This document shows positions 55,469 through 64,000 of a DNA stretch of 64,000 nt, in pieces. The DNA is from Nostoc sp. 'Peltigera membranacea cyanobiont' 210A (GTDB taxonomy: Bacteria > Cyanobacteriota > Cyanobacteriia > Cyanobacteriales > Nostocaceae). Within the stretch, counting starts at the first letter, position 1. Every line of letters starts with the position of its first letter. A program made the position numbers and the translations under genes. The stretch is from the NCBI RefSeq assembly GCF_002246015.1, contig NZ_NOLJ01000016.1, positions 19,475-83,474 on the forward strand. Reading direction: 5' to 3'. Below the pieces are notes generated by a model. It was not told where the DNA came from. It searched no databases and saw nothing but the letters and a program-made list of their open reading frames with translations.

Positions 55469-56590
55469 TTAACTGATTACTAAATCATAAATAGCTTCTA
55501 GTTTGGCAGTTTGCTTGTGAATATCAAAATTTTCGCAAATAAACTCTCGTCCTTTTTTACCCATACTTTTAGCTAAAGCCCGGTCAGACAAGAGAATATC
55601 TAATTTTTCTGCGAGAGCTTGATCATCTTTTTCATCAACTAAAAAGCCAGTTTCTCCATCTAAAATAGCATCAGGGATAGCGCTATGCCAGGTAGAAGCT
55701 ATTGGTAAACCAGAAGCGGCGGCTTCCAATATTGAAAGGGGTAAACCTTCGCTATCACCGTTCTTTGCTGTTTGACTGGGTAGAGAAAATATTTCTGCAT
55801 TTCTCATGGTTTTTTGAATCACTTCATAAGGTTTTGCCCCCATAAAATTGACTCTATTACTAATACCAAGCTCATCTGCTAGAGTTTTGAACTTTTCAGT
55901 CATTGTGCCATTTCCAATTTGAATAACTGACACATCTGGATGCTTACTGGCAATCCGGGCAAAGGCTTTTAATAGGGTATCAATTCCTTTTTTTTCAGTA
56001 TGTCTGCCTACACATAAAATATATCTTTCACCTTTTGATTCACTGGCTGGGGCAAATTTTTCTAAATCTATACCACTATTTAATTTAATAATTTTATCTT
56101 CAGGATAACCATATTCAATCATCTTTTTATACAAGAAACTAGAAAAAGCAATAAATTTAGATGCTTTTTGTTTTAATTCTTCTTCATGCAAAAGAAATTG
56201 ATAGAAAGCTGGATTACCTGATAGCCACATAGAGCGACGTGAAACTGTGATATCAAAACCGTAAAATGTAACGATGAAAGGAATATTTAATTTTTCTGCC
56301 AATCGCATTGCATAAATACCATCTGGCCCAAAATGTCCGTGAATTAATTTTAGATTTTTTAGTTCAGCCTCTTTTCCAAACATATTTGGTGAAGCAGAAA
56401 TTATATGAAATAATTGCTTAATTTTCCATTGGTCATTATCACTAATAGCAATATTGTCAAAAGGAATTTCTTCTAATAGTTTACAAGTAAGAAATAACGG
56501 TTTGTATGTTTGTAAATTATGGGCTTGTTCTCCGATAAAAGTTTCTGATATTCTCGGATAAGCTCGACGATACATCCCAACTGTTTTCAT
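55469..56590 (-). CDS. Family 4 glycosyltransferase (GT-B)
   Basis: 373 residues. N-terminal acceptor domain (HGHFGPDGIYAMRLAEKL, VTFYGFDI), hinge, then the nucleotide-sugar domain beginning YILCVGRHTEKKGIDTLLKAF and the E-x7-E motif in SEGLPLSILEAAASGLPIAS. Probably retaining; role in exopolysaccharide, glycolipid or heterocyst envelope synthesis cannot be told apart. No glycan genes adjacent. ATG 56590. Confidence 0.9.
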   Translation of the reverse strand: MKTVGMYRRAYPRISETFIGEQAHNLQTYKPLFLTCKLLEEIPFDNIAISDNDQWKIKQLFHIISASPNMFGKEAELKNLKLIHGHFGPDGIYAMRLAEKLNIPFIVTFYGFDITVSRRSMWLSGNPAFYQFLLHEEELKQKASKFIAFSSFLYKKMIEYGYPEDKIIKLNSGIDLEKFAPASESKGERYILCVGRHTEKKGIDTLLKAFARIASKHPDVSVIQIGNGTMTEKFKTLADELGISNRVNFMGAKPYEVIQKTMRNAEIFSLPSQTAKNGDSEGLPLSILEAAASGLPIASTWHSAIPDAILDGETGFLVDEKDDQALAEKLDILLSDRALAKSMGKKGREFICENFDIHKQTAKLEAIYDLVIS

Positions 56591-57254
56591 TGTGTTACTC
56601 CTATTTAAGATTAATATTTATCTTGACAAAAAATGAACAATATATTGGGTAAAAAACTTTGAAGTTCTTTATATATTTACGCCCTTGATCCTATCTGCTG
56701 CTATTTTGGATAAAATGGTAATTATCTGATTCATTCAGAACATCAATAACAATACCAATCAATTTTTAGTTTTTTCAAGCTAATCTTAGTCTAAATCAGG
56801 GTTTCAATTATTTATGTTAGTAAGTGAAATAATAATTTTTCCTGAAACTATTATTTAGTAAATATCTTAGGGTCTAATAAAGCAAACTAGGATATTTATT
56901 ATGTAAACAAACCGATTAATTTTTTATGACTTGAGCATTGCCAGAGAAGCCAAAATAGCAACTATGCTTTTCAAGGCTTCTAGGTAGAGTTTTGCGATGC
57001 CTGAGGTAAATGCTCGCCTACGCAACTAATAAAATATGGTTTGTAAAAGGCTGAACCGAGGTATTTATGTTAATGCACAAGATGAGTTATTTGTACAGCG
57101 CATAAGCCCTATTTTTTATCAAACTTGATTGGGTTGAGGATAGCCTCCCTTTCTTGACTGCAATTATTTGCCGAATGTTTAACACAAGCACATCAATTTT
57201 AAAACATATCTACATTAAAATTATATTTATTAAATAAATATTTTTGTAAAAAAA

Positions 57255-57335
57255 TGATTTAGTTTATACCAGCATAAGCATAACCTCGGAGTAGTGATTT
57301 AGTTTAGACTAACATAAGCTCATCCTTCGGAGTTA
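57255..57335. repeat. 40-bp tandem duplication
   Basis: TGATTTAGTTTATACCAGCA... (57255-57294) is followed directly by TGATTTAGTTTAGACTAACA... (57295-57335). Both end in a CCTCGGAGTAG/CTTCGGAGTTA segment. Diverged by several substitutions. Confidence 0.8.
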
Positions 57336-57368
57336 GGCACTCTTGATTTTTTGACATCATCTCATCAC

Positions 57369-57477
57369 TGATATTATGTCTGGCTAATTAGTTATAATTC
57401 CCGAATCTATGCACAAAGCCCAAAAAGCCCTCACTTCTGCGGTCTTAATGATAAGTCTTTAACCGGACATGATATTA
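57369..57477. mobile_element. MITE-like remnant related to the element at 47372-48573
   Basis: Left end TGATATTATGTCTGG (57369-57383), followed by CTAATTAGTTATAATTCCC. The same CTAATTAGTTAT-type interior adjoins the right end of the other element (ATAACTAATTATGCGGAC, inverted). Right end CCGGACATGATATTA (57463-57477). Terminal repeats match at about 12 of 15. No clear target duplication. Confidence 0.6.
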
Positions 57478-57713
57478 TTCCACCCACGCAGAGATCAATA
57501 TTTCTAGAGAAGATTAACGTTTCCGTATGCCCTACGGTACGGAATCCCATCTCCATGTCCCATTCCCTATAGCCCAAGTGCAAGAAACCCAATCCTTTAA
57601 GGGGTTGAATTCTGCAAGTAGTTCTGAATCAAACCATGAAAACATCTACAAAATTGCGAGCTAGCCTGGAATATTACTACATCTATACAAGTAGTATTTG
57701 GCATCAAGCAACT

Positions 57714-60700
57714 TCATGCATAGTCACCTGGACGACGCAGAATTAGAAATGGGTTGGCAGGTTTCACTTCATAGTCGTGGTAATGTGTTTGAGCTTTAGC
57801 GATCGCTGATGATGCAATCCACTCAGGATGATTATCTTGCCACAGAGGATGCCGTAAAATCAATATTGTCTGACGCTTCTGATTTTGGTGTACGTAACCA
57901 GTGAGAGTTCCGAACTGAGTGGGTAAGCCGTAACCAAGGCGTTGAAGAGTAGCGGGAATTGGCGCATTCATCCCTTGATATAATTCACTCCAAGGATTTG
58001 GAATATTGCCGTTGGGGGAATTGAGATCAATTGCAGATGAGGCTGATAACACTAATTGCGCCATATCTAAAGCTAGTCGCCAGTCTAATAAGCCGTGATA
58101 AGCAAGGTTCTGGTAATCTCGCAAACATAAGTTGCATGATGTATCACAGGCGTTTCCATGTGGCTGATTTATCCATTTGCTGGCAATGCTACTAAGAATA
58201 TTCGGATTCGCCAAATCCATCAATTTTTTAAATTCTTTTGGCTTTTCCAGAAACCGACAATATCCTGCCCCATTTTCTAGATGATCGCATAAAAAAGCCT
58301 GCCCGATAACAGATCCATTTTGCTCTAGCGATCGGAACCCAGCCTGCAACTCCATTGCATCTACATCTAATTGGGTGGCAGCTGCTACCCGCAACCAAAA
58401 TGCAAAGGAATACCAAGCCGCACGTCCGATAACTGTAGTTGGATCTGCAAAAACACCAGTAGGCCACTCTTCAATATTTACCAACAAAATATCCGTCTTC
58501 CGCCGAGATAACAATGCCACCCGATAGGTAGAACCAGATGTAGTTACTGAGGTATTCTTATCTGAAGAAACGGCATAAGCTCCGGGTTTGGGCGTACCAT
58601 AAATTGAGGCATTCTGAAAGTCAAATCCGCCAACGCCACCGTTGTCATTCACAGAAATGATCTGGTCATTGAATGCAGACACGGAAGCGTTAAGGATACG
58701 CTGGACATTGCCTACCACAGCATTTACACTTAACGATGGTCTGGTTGATTGCGGTTGCCATTCAAACTGTCCATCAAAGTCTTCTGGTTGCAAGTTAGTA
58801 AAAAAGCCCTTGGGTTCTCTAGCATCTAGACAACGCAAAGCATCCACCCCGCAGACTGGACAGATATCTGTTGGCGGTTCCTGATATCCCGGATGTGGTT
58901 TTTTTAACAATTTGTATGGGTAGATTACCGCTTGACAGTTACCACAAAGTCCTAAAGATTTATTCTCTTGGGTAAGGGCTGGTACAAGTCCTGGTTTTGA
59001 TTCTATATTCTTACCTTGGGGATATAACTCGACTACACCACAAGCTGTATGCACAGCTTTATCTTTCACCGTTTGGGAACGAGGGGCAAATTGGCTGAGG
59101 GCAATATCTAGATTCCGATCAACTACTCCCTCTGTTGGCGGCCATTGGTTGGCGCGTGTGGGAAAGCGGGTATAAAGCGATCGCACCCGCGTTGGAAAGC
59201 CAAACATCGGCAATAATCCGGCATTGGCCAGACGTTCACTCAATTTATCTTGGGTGTAAGTATCGTCTTCCACAACTGTTTGAATTTCTGGGATTAAATC
59301 ATCGCGCAGGAAATTCAACATCTGGGCATTGCTGGCGTTTGGTAAAGCTGTCTGCACTCGCAAGCTATTTAATATAGTGATTATGACTGGCTCATTCTTG
59401 GGGTCATGTAACCAATCTTGGATATCTGGTTTGTAATTTTCCCAATCAATTACACTACCAAATTCGCCGTGTACATTGTCACCTCCATTTGCAGCACTAA
59501 TACTTAAATTACTAAAAGCTTGCCGCAAAACTTCCTTGATCAGAACACGCTCAAAAATGGGTTTGCTGGTCATATCAACATAGGGCGGTGGTGGCGGATC
59601 ACCTGTGATACTTTCTGGGCGTTGGAAGTAAAAGTCATCGTGGCTTCTACCGCGACAGAAGGTAACAGCTAAGGCAACTCCCGCCGAACGTCTACCCGCG
59701 CGACCGACTCGCTGTTGATAGTTGAAGCGACGGGGTGGCATATTTGCCATCATCACTGCCAACAGCGCACCGATATCAACACCCGCCTCCATTGTAGTTG
59801 TGACGCTCAAAAGGTCGATGCCTTGGACGCGGGAGATTTCATCATTGATAAAAATATCTTGAAACCAGCGTTGGCGTTTGGTACGTTGATCTCGGTCAGT
59901 TTGTCCAGTTAACTCGGCGGCGTTCATGCGGAAGGGCTGACCTGACGAGGAAAGATAGGTATAGTAATCGAAGTCGCCAGTTGGGGTTCCAGTACCAAGT
60001 TTTTGAGGATTTTTGTTGTTAGTACGGGTATTGCATTCAGGACATAAACCAGCAGCAGGATGTAGATAGAAAGCATTGCAGCGATCGCACCGATATCCTT
60101 GATTTTTATCCGACGGTAGCATTAAATAAAGTTTATTTGGATCTAGTGACAAACTACCACTAGCGGCGATTCCAGCTTGTGACTGGAGTAATTGCTGTTG
60201 TATATCTTGAGGTTTTAAACCTGTAGACTGAATGTAGTTTTGGGCAAAGCCGGGTAAGTTGTGATCTGTTCCAGGGTAAAAAAACTTAGAATACTGGTGT
60301 CGGCGACGGATGCCCAATTGTCTAATTACTGCATCAGTCGCTTCAACTATCTTAGATGGTGTATTTTCTAGCGGTTGATAGCTGACCCACCCTTGTCCGA
60401 AACCCTCCATTGTGCGTACCATGTGATCAAACAATGGATTCATCAGTTCAGCAGTGAGCATATCTTCCAGTCGGGTAGCATGATCAGTCTGATTTTGTGT
60501 CGCTGGAAAAATTCGCGTCACCAAATTACCAGACCAGTTGTAGCATTCAAACCAAGAATACCGTTGCTGACCCGGATTTTGTCCAACTGAGTAATTCAAG
60601 GCGCGGAAACTGGAACCACCGGGACAAATACCACACTCTAATAAAGCATCTCTAACTTTTTGCCGTAATTCCAACAAAGGAATGCGTTCGGGGTAGCGTT

Positions 60701-63404
60701 TGAGTAAACCAAGCCATGCACTACTCGCCTGTTGATTACTGGCGGGTAAACCCATCACCCAGAAAAGCGCTTCTGTAACTAAGGTAGGATTAGCATTAGC
60801 AAAGCGATCGCGTCGAGTCTGATCATCTGCTGCTTGGGTAACAGCACTATAAAGATTAGCGTTTAAAGTCTGCAATTTCGCAAGACTGGCTGGGTTATTA
60901 GCACCAGTAATCCGCAAAAAGGCGATCAGGTCATCCCAATATTGAGAAAAGGACTGGATCAGTAGTAGGCGCACCATATCGCGGTAATGATCAAGTTCCA
61001 TTCCCGCAGCCAGTTTAGCTGCATCTTGGCGACTATCGGAAAATATTACCAACTTGCGAGAACTACCTAACCCCTTTTGAGACGGTGCTGGCATTTCTCG
61101 TAACAGTCCACTAGCAATAACTTGACAAGCCTTTTGAAAGCCGGTGCGATGGATACGCAAGGGAGTCGGGAATTTCTTTCGTTCACCGTAGTCAGCATCA
61201 CACCGGGGACACTTTGTTGGTAGTGCTGGTTGATCTAAATCATCTCCCGTTACCTGATACAGCCACCCTGGAATCTGATCAGTATTCGGTGGTGTGGAAT
61301 CCTGGATAAGTACGCCTGTTTGTTTGCCTAACTTTGCTTTCACCCACTGGCGTTTTATTTGATCAACAGTCCATTTTAAAACTTGAGGTTGTGTAGTCCA
61401 GGCTGGTGTTTCTCCCGGTAATGGCCAAAATACCCGATAGTTGTCGTAACGTTGATTCATCACAACCAAATCGGGTATACCTTCTAAGTTCGGCTGATCT
61501 GGGGTGAGGATATCTACTGTCAAGTTACTTAGCTTGCGAGTACTTTTATATCCTCCCAAAAAGACATCGCCACAGACTTCACAGACAATTAAATCGAGAA
61601 CGCGGGAACCACAACCGCAGCTGAGGCGATGGTTAGCATGGATAGCACCGATGGTTGGTGGATCGCTTTGTCGCTGAATTTGATCAACTTGGGTACAACT
61701 GGGGTTACAGCAAGCCCATAGGCTTTGCAAATTGTGGAAAAATAAATGTCCACGCACAGGTTGAGGCGATCGCCCATTAGCCAATTTTGACATCCCCAGT
61801 GCTAACAGTAGTCCCCGCATGGAGTCGGATACCAAACTACTACCCGCAGCATTCGGGAAAAGTTCGTTATCTAAATCTGTTTGGTGATTTTGCTTGTTTG
61901 GATATTTGACTTTCGCCGCCCGAACCGACATCTGATTAGTTTGGCGAACAACGCGATCGACTTCCTGACAAGCATCGCGCAAAGCTTCACCAGCATCAAC
62001 AATAGCTAAAGCTTCACCGAGTTGCTTTTCTTCACTAATTCCAGATTTTGAGTATCCCAACTTGCTGGCCAAAGTAGACATAGCCACAGTCTTTGCCGTT
62101 GGATCTGGCTGTGTCATCGACTCTAATGGATCAGGCTGCACTGACTGGGCAAACTCTGCAAAGGCAGTTTCATATTTAACCAGAGATTTTCTCGCGTTGG
62201 CTTTTGGCTGTTGTTGTTGTCCAGTGATGAAAGCAAACTGTTTGTCATCACGTCCAAAAAATTCGCGCAAGAATTTTCTTCCTTCTGGATTATCATCCAA
62301 GCTTGCTGTAGTCGTGATTATCCGCAGCTTTGGCGAATCTGGCGTTAAACCCAACCGCGAAAAAAGCAAGCGTAAAATATAGGCAACTTCCGTTCCTGGA
62401 GTGCCACGATAGGCGTGTAGTTCGTCAATAATCAGGAAAAATTGCCGTTCTGGATGATTTGGTTCAGCCAGCCAGTCACGAGTTATATCAAAAATATCGT
62501 TTTCAATGCTCCGCATCATCATAATGTTGAGCATCGAGTAGTTAGTAATTAGAATATCTGGTGGAGTATCTTGCATATCCCAACGTGACCACATTTCCCC
62601 GCCATCAAGTCGAGGAAAGTAGTAAGGTAAATCGGGATTTAAAGATAAATTCGCCTGAAGTAAATTTTGTTGCTGTTTGGCACACTCATCTAATTCGTTT
62701 CGCAGTCGTTTGATTTTATTAGGTGTTGGTTCACCCGGAATCGGGGTTTGTCCAGTGTAACGCCCAAAGGTGATCCGATTTGTGCCGCGTTCTCTATCCA
62801 GCCAATTGTGGATTTCTGGCGCTTCCAGGGCTTTTCTGAGTCGTCGCAATTGGTCTTCTACCAAGGCGTTGAGAGGATAGAGTATCAAACCTCGCATAGC
62901 TTTGGGGCGAGTGACGTGTTTCCACTGAGAGACGCGATCGCCCTGAACATCCCACCAGCAATGATGAATCGGTGGGGGCGGACTTGCTTCCCAAGTTCTA
63001 GATTCCCAGGCTAAATGGGCGAGTAGTGGCAATAAAAAGCACTCAGTTTTCCCGGAACCTGTACCAGTGGTAACAACTAAATCTTTTTGGTTGATTAAGA
63101 CTTCTTCTAAACTTTCCCACTGGTGTTGATAAAGTTCGATTCCCCCTTCAAACAGCATTTTTCCCAGTTGTGCCAAATCATGGTATTTTCTAGGCAGTTG
63201 TTTAGCAGCAGTTTGCAAGTCTCTCCCAGATGAGGGATAAATCGGAACTGGTTCAATTAAAGGCGGTTGGCTTAAAATACCTGGTTGTTGTAAAAGGCGA
63301 TCGCGTTCTGCCGCTAAAGAGCGATAACGTAGGGGAAAGGCACTTTTAATATACAGCTGATAGATATGGTTAAGTCGTTGATACGCTCCAACTACGTCAT
63401 GCAC
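57714..63404 (-). CDS. Giant DEAD/DEAH-box helicase with DUF1998-type C-terminal domain
   Basis: 1896 residues. Superfamily 2 helicase: motif I TTGTGSGKTE (112-121), motif Ia LILYPLNALVEDQ, Walker B DELH (327-330) in LIIDELHAYRGTPG, motif III TTTASL (365-370), and far downstream motif V/VI TTTMEAGVDIGAL and QRVGRAGRR. The middle and end hold four-cysteine clusters (CPRCDADY, CDRCNAFYLHPAAGLCPEC, LCGNCQAV ... CPVCG). The last cluster is CDTSCNLCLRDYQNLAYHGLLDWRLAL, the DUF1998 signature. Architecture and size resemble DruE of Druantia, DpdJ or an enlarged MrfA, so a defence or DNA-repair role is likely. Starts at GTG 63404, overlapping the upstream gene by 8 nt. Confidence 0.92.
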   Translation of the reverse strand: MHDVVGAYQRLNHIYQLYIKSAFPLRYRSLAAERDRLLQQPGILSQPPLIEPVPIYPSSGRDLQTAAKQLPRKYHDLAQLGKMLFEGGIELYQHQWESLEEVLINQKDLVVTTGTGSGKTECFLLPLLAHLAWESRTWEASPPPPIHHCWWDVQGDRVSQWKHVTRPKAMRGLILYPLNALVEDQLRRLRKALEAPEIHNWLDRERGTNRITFGRYTGQTPIPGEPTPNKIKRLRNELDECAKQQQNLLQANLSLNPDLPYYFPRLDGGEMWSRWDMQDTPPDILITNYSMLNIMMMRSIENDIFDITRDWLAEPNHPERQFFLIIDELHAYRGTPGTEVAYILRLLFSRLGLTPDSPKLRIITTTASLDDNPEGRKFLREFFGRDDKQFAFITGQQQQPKANARKSLVKYETAFAEFAQSVQPDPLESMTQPDPTAKTVAMSTLASKLGYSKSGISEEKQLGEALAIVDAGEALRDACQEVDRVVRQTNQMSVRAAKVKYPNKQNHQTDLDNELFPNAAGSSLVSDSMRGLLLALGMSKLANGRSPQPVRGHLFFHNLQSLWACCNPSCTQVDQIQRQSDPPTIGAIHANHRLSCGCGSRVLDLIVCEVCGDVFLGGYKSTRKLSNLTVDILTPDQPNLEGIPDLVVMNQRYDNYRVFWPLPGETPAWTTQPQVLKWTVDQIKRQWVKAKLGKQTGVLIQDSTPPNTDQIPGWLYQVTGDDLDQPALPTKCPRCDADYGERKKFPTPLRIHRTGFQKACQVIASGLLREMPAPSQKGLGSSRKLVIFSDSRQDAAKLAAGMELDHYRDMVRLLLIQSFSQYWDDLIAFLRITGANNPASLAKLQTLNANLYSAVTQAADDQTRRDRFANANPTLVTEALFWVMGLPASNQQASSAWLGLLKRYPERIPLLELRQKVRDALLECGICPGGSSFRALNYSVGQNPGQQRYSWFECYNWSGNLVTRIFPATQNQTDHATRLEDMLTAELMNPLFDHMVRTMEGFGQGWVSYQPLENTPSKIVEATDAVIRQLGIRRRHQYSKFFYPGTDHNLPGFAQNYIQSTGLKPQDIQQQLLQSQAGIAASGSLSLDPNKLYLMLPSDKNQGYRCDRCNAFYLHPAAGLCPECNTRTNNKNPQKLGTGTPTGDFDYYTYLSSSGQPFRMNAAELTGQTDRDQRTKRQRWFQDIFINDEISRVQGIDLLSVTTTMEAGVDIGALLAVMMANMPPRRFNYQQRVGRAGRRSAGVALAVTFCRGRSHDDFYFQRPESITGDPPPPPYVDMTSKPIFERVLIKEVLRQAFSNLSISAANGGDNVHGEFGSVIDWENYKPDIQDWLHDPKNEPVIITILNSLRVQTALPNASNAQMLNFLRDDLIPEIQTVVEDDTYTQDKLSERLANAGLLPMFGFPTRVRSLYTRFPTRANQWPPTEGVVDRNLDIALSQFAPRSQTVKDKAVHTACGVVELYPQGKNIESKPGLVPALTQENKSLGLCGNCQAVIYPYKLLKKPHPGYQEPPTDICPVCGVDALRCLDAREPKGFFTNLQPEDFDGQFEWQPQSTRPSLSVNAVVGNVQRILNASVSAFNDQIISVNDNGGVGGFDFQNASIYGTPKPGAYAVSSDKNTSVTTSGSTYRVALLSRRKTDILLVNIEEWPTGVFADPTTVIGRAAWYSFAFWLRVAAATQLDVDAMELQAGFRSLEQNGSVIGQAFLCDHLENGAGYCRFLEKPKEFKKLMDLANPNILSSIASKWINQPHGNACDTSCNLCLRDYQNLAYHGLLDWRLALDMAQLVLSASSAIDLNSPNGNIPNPWSELYQGMNAPIPATLQRLGYGLPTQFGTLTGYVHQNQKRQTILILRHPLWQDNHPEWIASSAIAKAQTHYHDYEVKPANPFLILRRPGDYA

Positions 63405-64000
63405 AGATTAAAGCCTCTTCATATTTAACATTCAGCTTTTGACACAACTGATAGGCAACTTCCCCACCTACGTTTTGATACAGCAGCCAGTTGCCCTGAT
63501 ATGTTGGTAGTTGTCCAGATGCCAGCACTAAAGCACGTTCATATAGTTCAGGCCAGCGCTGCTTGACTGGTATTGCCAAACACTTTGTAGCAAAATTGTA
63601 ATGAGCTTGGCAAGATGCACCATGATGATGCAAAGCTAGAAAGCGCAAACCATACCAATCACCTTGATGCCAAGTGTTAGTGTTTTGGTTATAAAAAAGG
63701 GTGTAGCGAAGGTTTCGCTTTTCATCAAACATCAGATACATCCCTGTTTCGTGAGGAATACCGCAGATTTCAAAATCCTCACCGTCAAAGTGCTGCCATT
63801 CCCACTGACTCGGCACAATTCCCGGCATATTTCTCAGACTTTGCTGCCAACTAGCGATATCAGGTAGAATTTGGGCAAGTCGTGTGGATACTTCACCCGC
63901 GTTGATGATTGGAAAATTATTTGCGATCGCATCAGGGTTACTCACCACCAATTTAATGCAGGGTGGTGCTTCCCCTCTGGATTGATGAGTAATAGATGCT
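63397..64000 (-). CDS. Unknown protein translationally coupled to the giant helicase (5' end outside window)
   Basis: At least 200 codons; the frame is open to the window edge (no stop between 63951 and 64000), so the gene continues beyond 64000 and the TTG at 63951 is not the true start. The visible C-terminal part (ARLAQILPDIASWQQSLRNM-like helix, EWQHFDGEDFEICGIPHETG, YNQNTNTWHQGDWYGLRFLALHHHG, NWLLYQNVGGEVAYQLCQKL) is soluble and rich in Trp and His. I recognise no family. It overlaps the helicase start by 8 nt, so the two proteins very probably act together, perhaps as helicase and specificity partner. Confidence 0.78.
   Translation of the reverse strand, partial: ASITHQSRGEAPPCIKLVVSNPDAIANNFPIINAGEVSTRLAQILPDIASWQQSLRNMPGIVPSQWEWQHFDGEDFEICGIPHETGMYLMFDEKRNLRYTLFYNQNTNTWHQGDWYGLRFLALHHHGASCQAHYNFATKCLAIPVKQRWPELYERALVLASGQLPTYQGNWLLYQNVGGEVAYQLCQKLNVKYEEALICA

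Larger units (their letters stand above)
56591..57713. other. 1.1-kb intergenic region with repeats
   Basis: No gene recognised. It holds a 40-bp tandem duplication (57255-57335) and a MITE-like remnant (57369-57477), listed separately. AT-rich elsewhere; it separates the GT4 gene from the helicase module. Confidence 0.55.

Overview
The window looks like chromosomal DNA of a filamentous, probably heterocyst-forming cyanobacterium of the Nostoc/Anabaena type. The HIP1 octamer GCGATCGC is frequent. A high-light-inducible (HLIP) protein, a cytochrome c6-like protein and a group 1 sigma factor with the cyanobacterial N-terminus are present. Intergenic regions carry the short tandem repeats and palindromic repeats typical of Nostocales. 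No rRNA or tRNA gene and no CRISPR array was recognised.

Layout. 1-128: right end of an IS50-like (IS4 family) element. 295-8373: GlcD-type FAD oxidase, WG-repeat Ser/Thr kinase, Uma2 protein with a nonsense codon, miaA, gyrB, small lipoprotein. 8374-9792: 1.4 kb leader/intergenic region before sigA (9793-10962). 11109-16368: HLIP, GNAT acetyltransferase, gyrA/parC-like topoisomerase, response regulator, exported TPR protein. 16779-22597: secreted Arg/Asp/Asn-rich repeat protein, then a tripartite efflux operon (HlyD/MacA adaptor, FtsX-type permease, ATPase, TolC). 22677-23585: intact IS5-type transposase. 23928-30113: Na+/H+ antiporter with Usp domains, two head-to-head methyltransferases, a second Uma2, a VOC protein, DUF4385. 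30203-35075: accessory segment with a 21-bp palindromic tandem array, a VapBC-like pair inside direct repeats, and a CHAT-protease/NB-ARC/TPR protein. 35134-42401: aldo/keto reductase, cytochrome c6-like protein, coiled-coil protein, Pmp3, holin-like membrane protein, ferredoxin with tex, and a small membrane protein with a decayed copy. 42618-44223: empty. 44224-47248: four-gene operon (two EamA/SMR half-transporters, FAD amine-oxidase-like enzyme, GT2) that looks like lipid-linked sugar handling. 47372-48573: a MITE-like palindrome split by an internally deleted IS50-like element with an 8-bp target duplication. 48761-56590: tldD/pmbA protease pair, pentapeptide protein, pyrB, mgtE, GT4. 56591-57713: intergenic with repeats. 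57714-64000: a 1896-residue DEAD/DEAH helicase with a DUF1998-type C-terminus, translationally overlapped by an upstream gene that runs off the window.

How genes work together. The adaptor, permease, ATPase and TolC genes form one export machine. tldD and pmbA encode the two halves of one protease. The EamA pair, FAD enzyme and GT2 form one operon. The GNAT gene follows the topoisomerase gene by 9 nt and ferredoxin follows tex by 13 nt. Best candidates for a little-described system are the giant helicase module at the right edge (resembling DruE/DpdJ/MrfA-type helicases), the CHAT-STAND protein next to VapBC, and the 21-bp palindrome array. Two housekeeping genes (gyrA-like and pyrB) carry in-frame insertions made of the genome's own intergenic repeat sequences.
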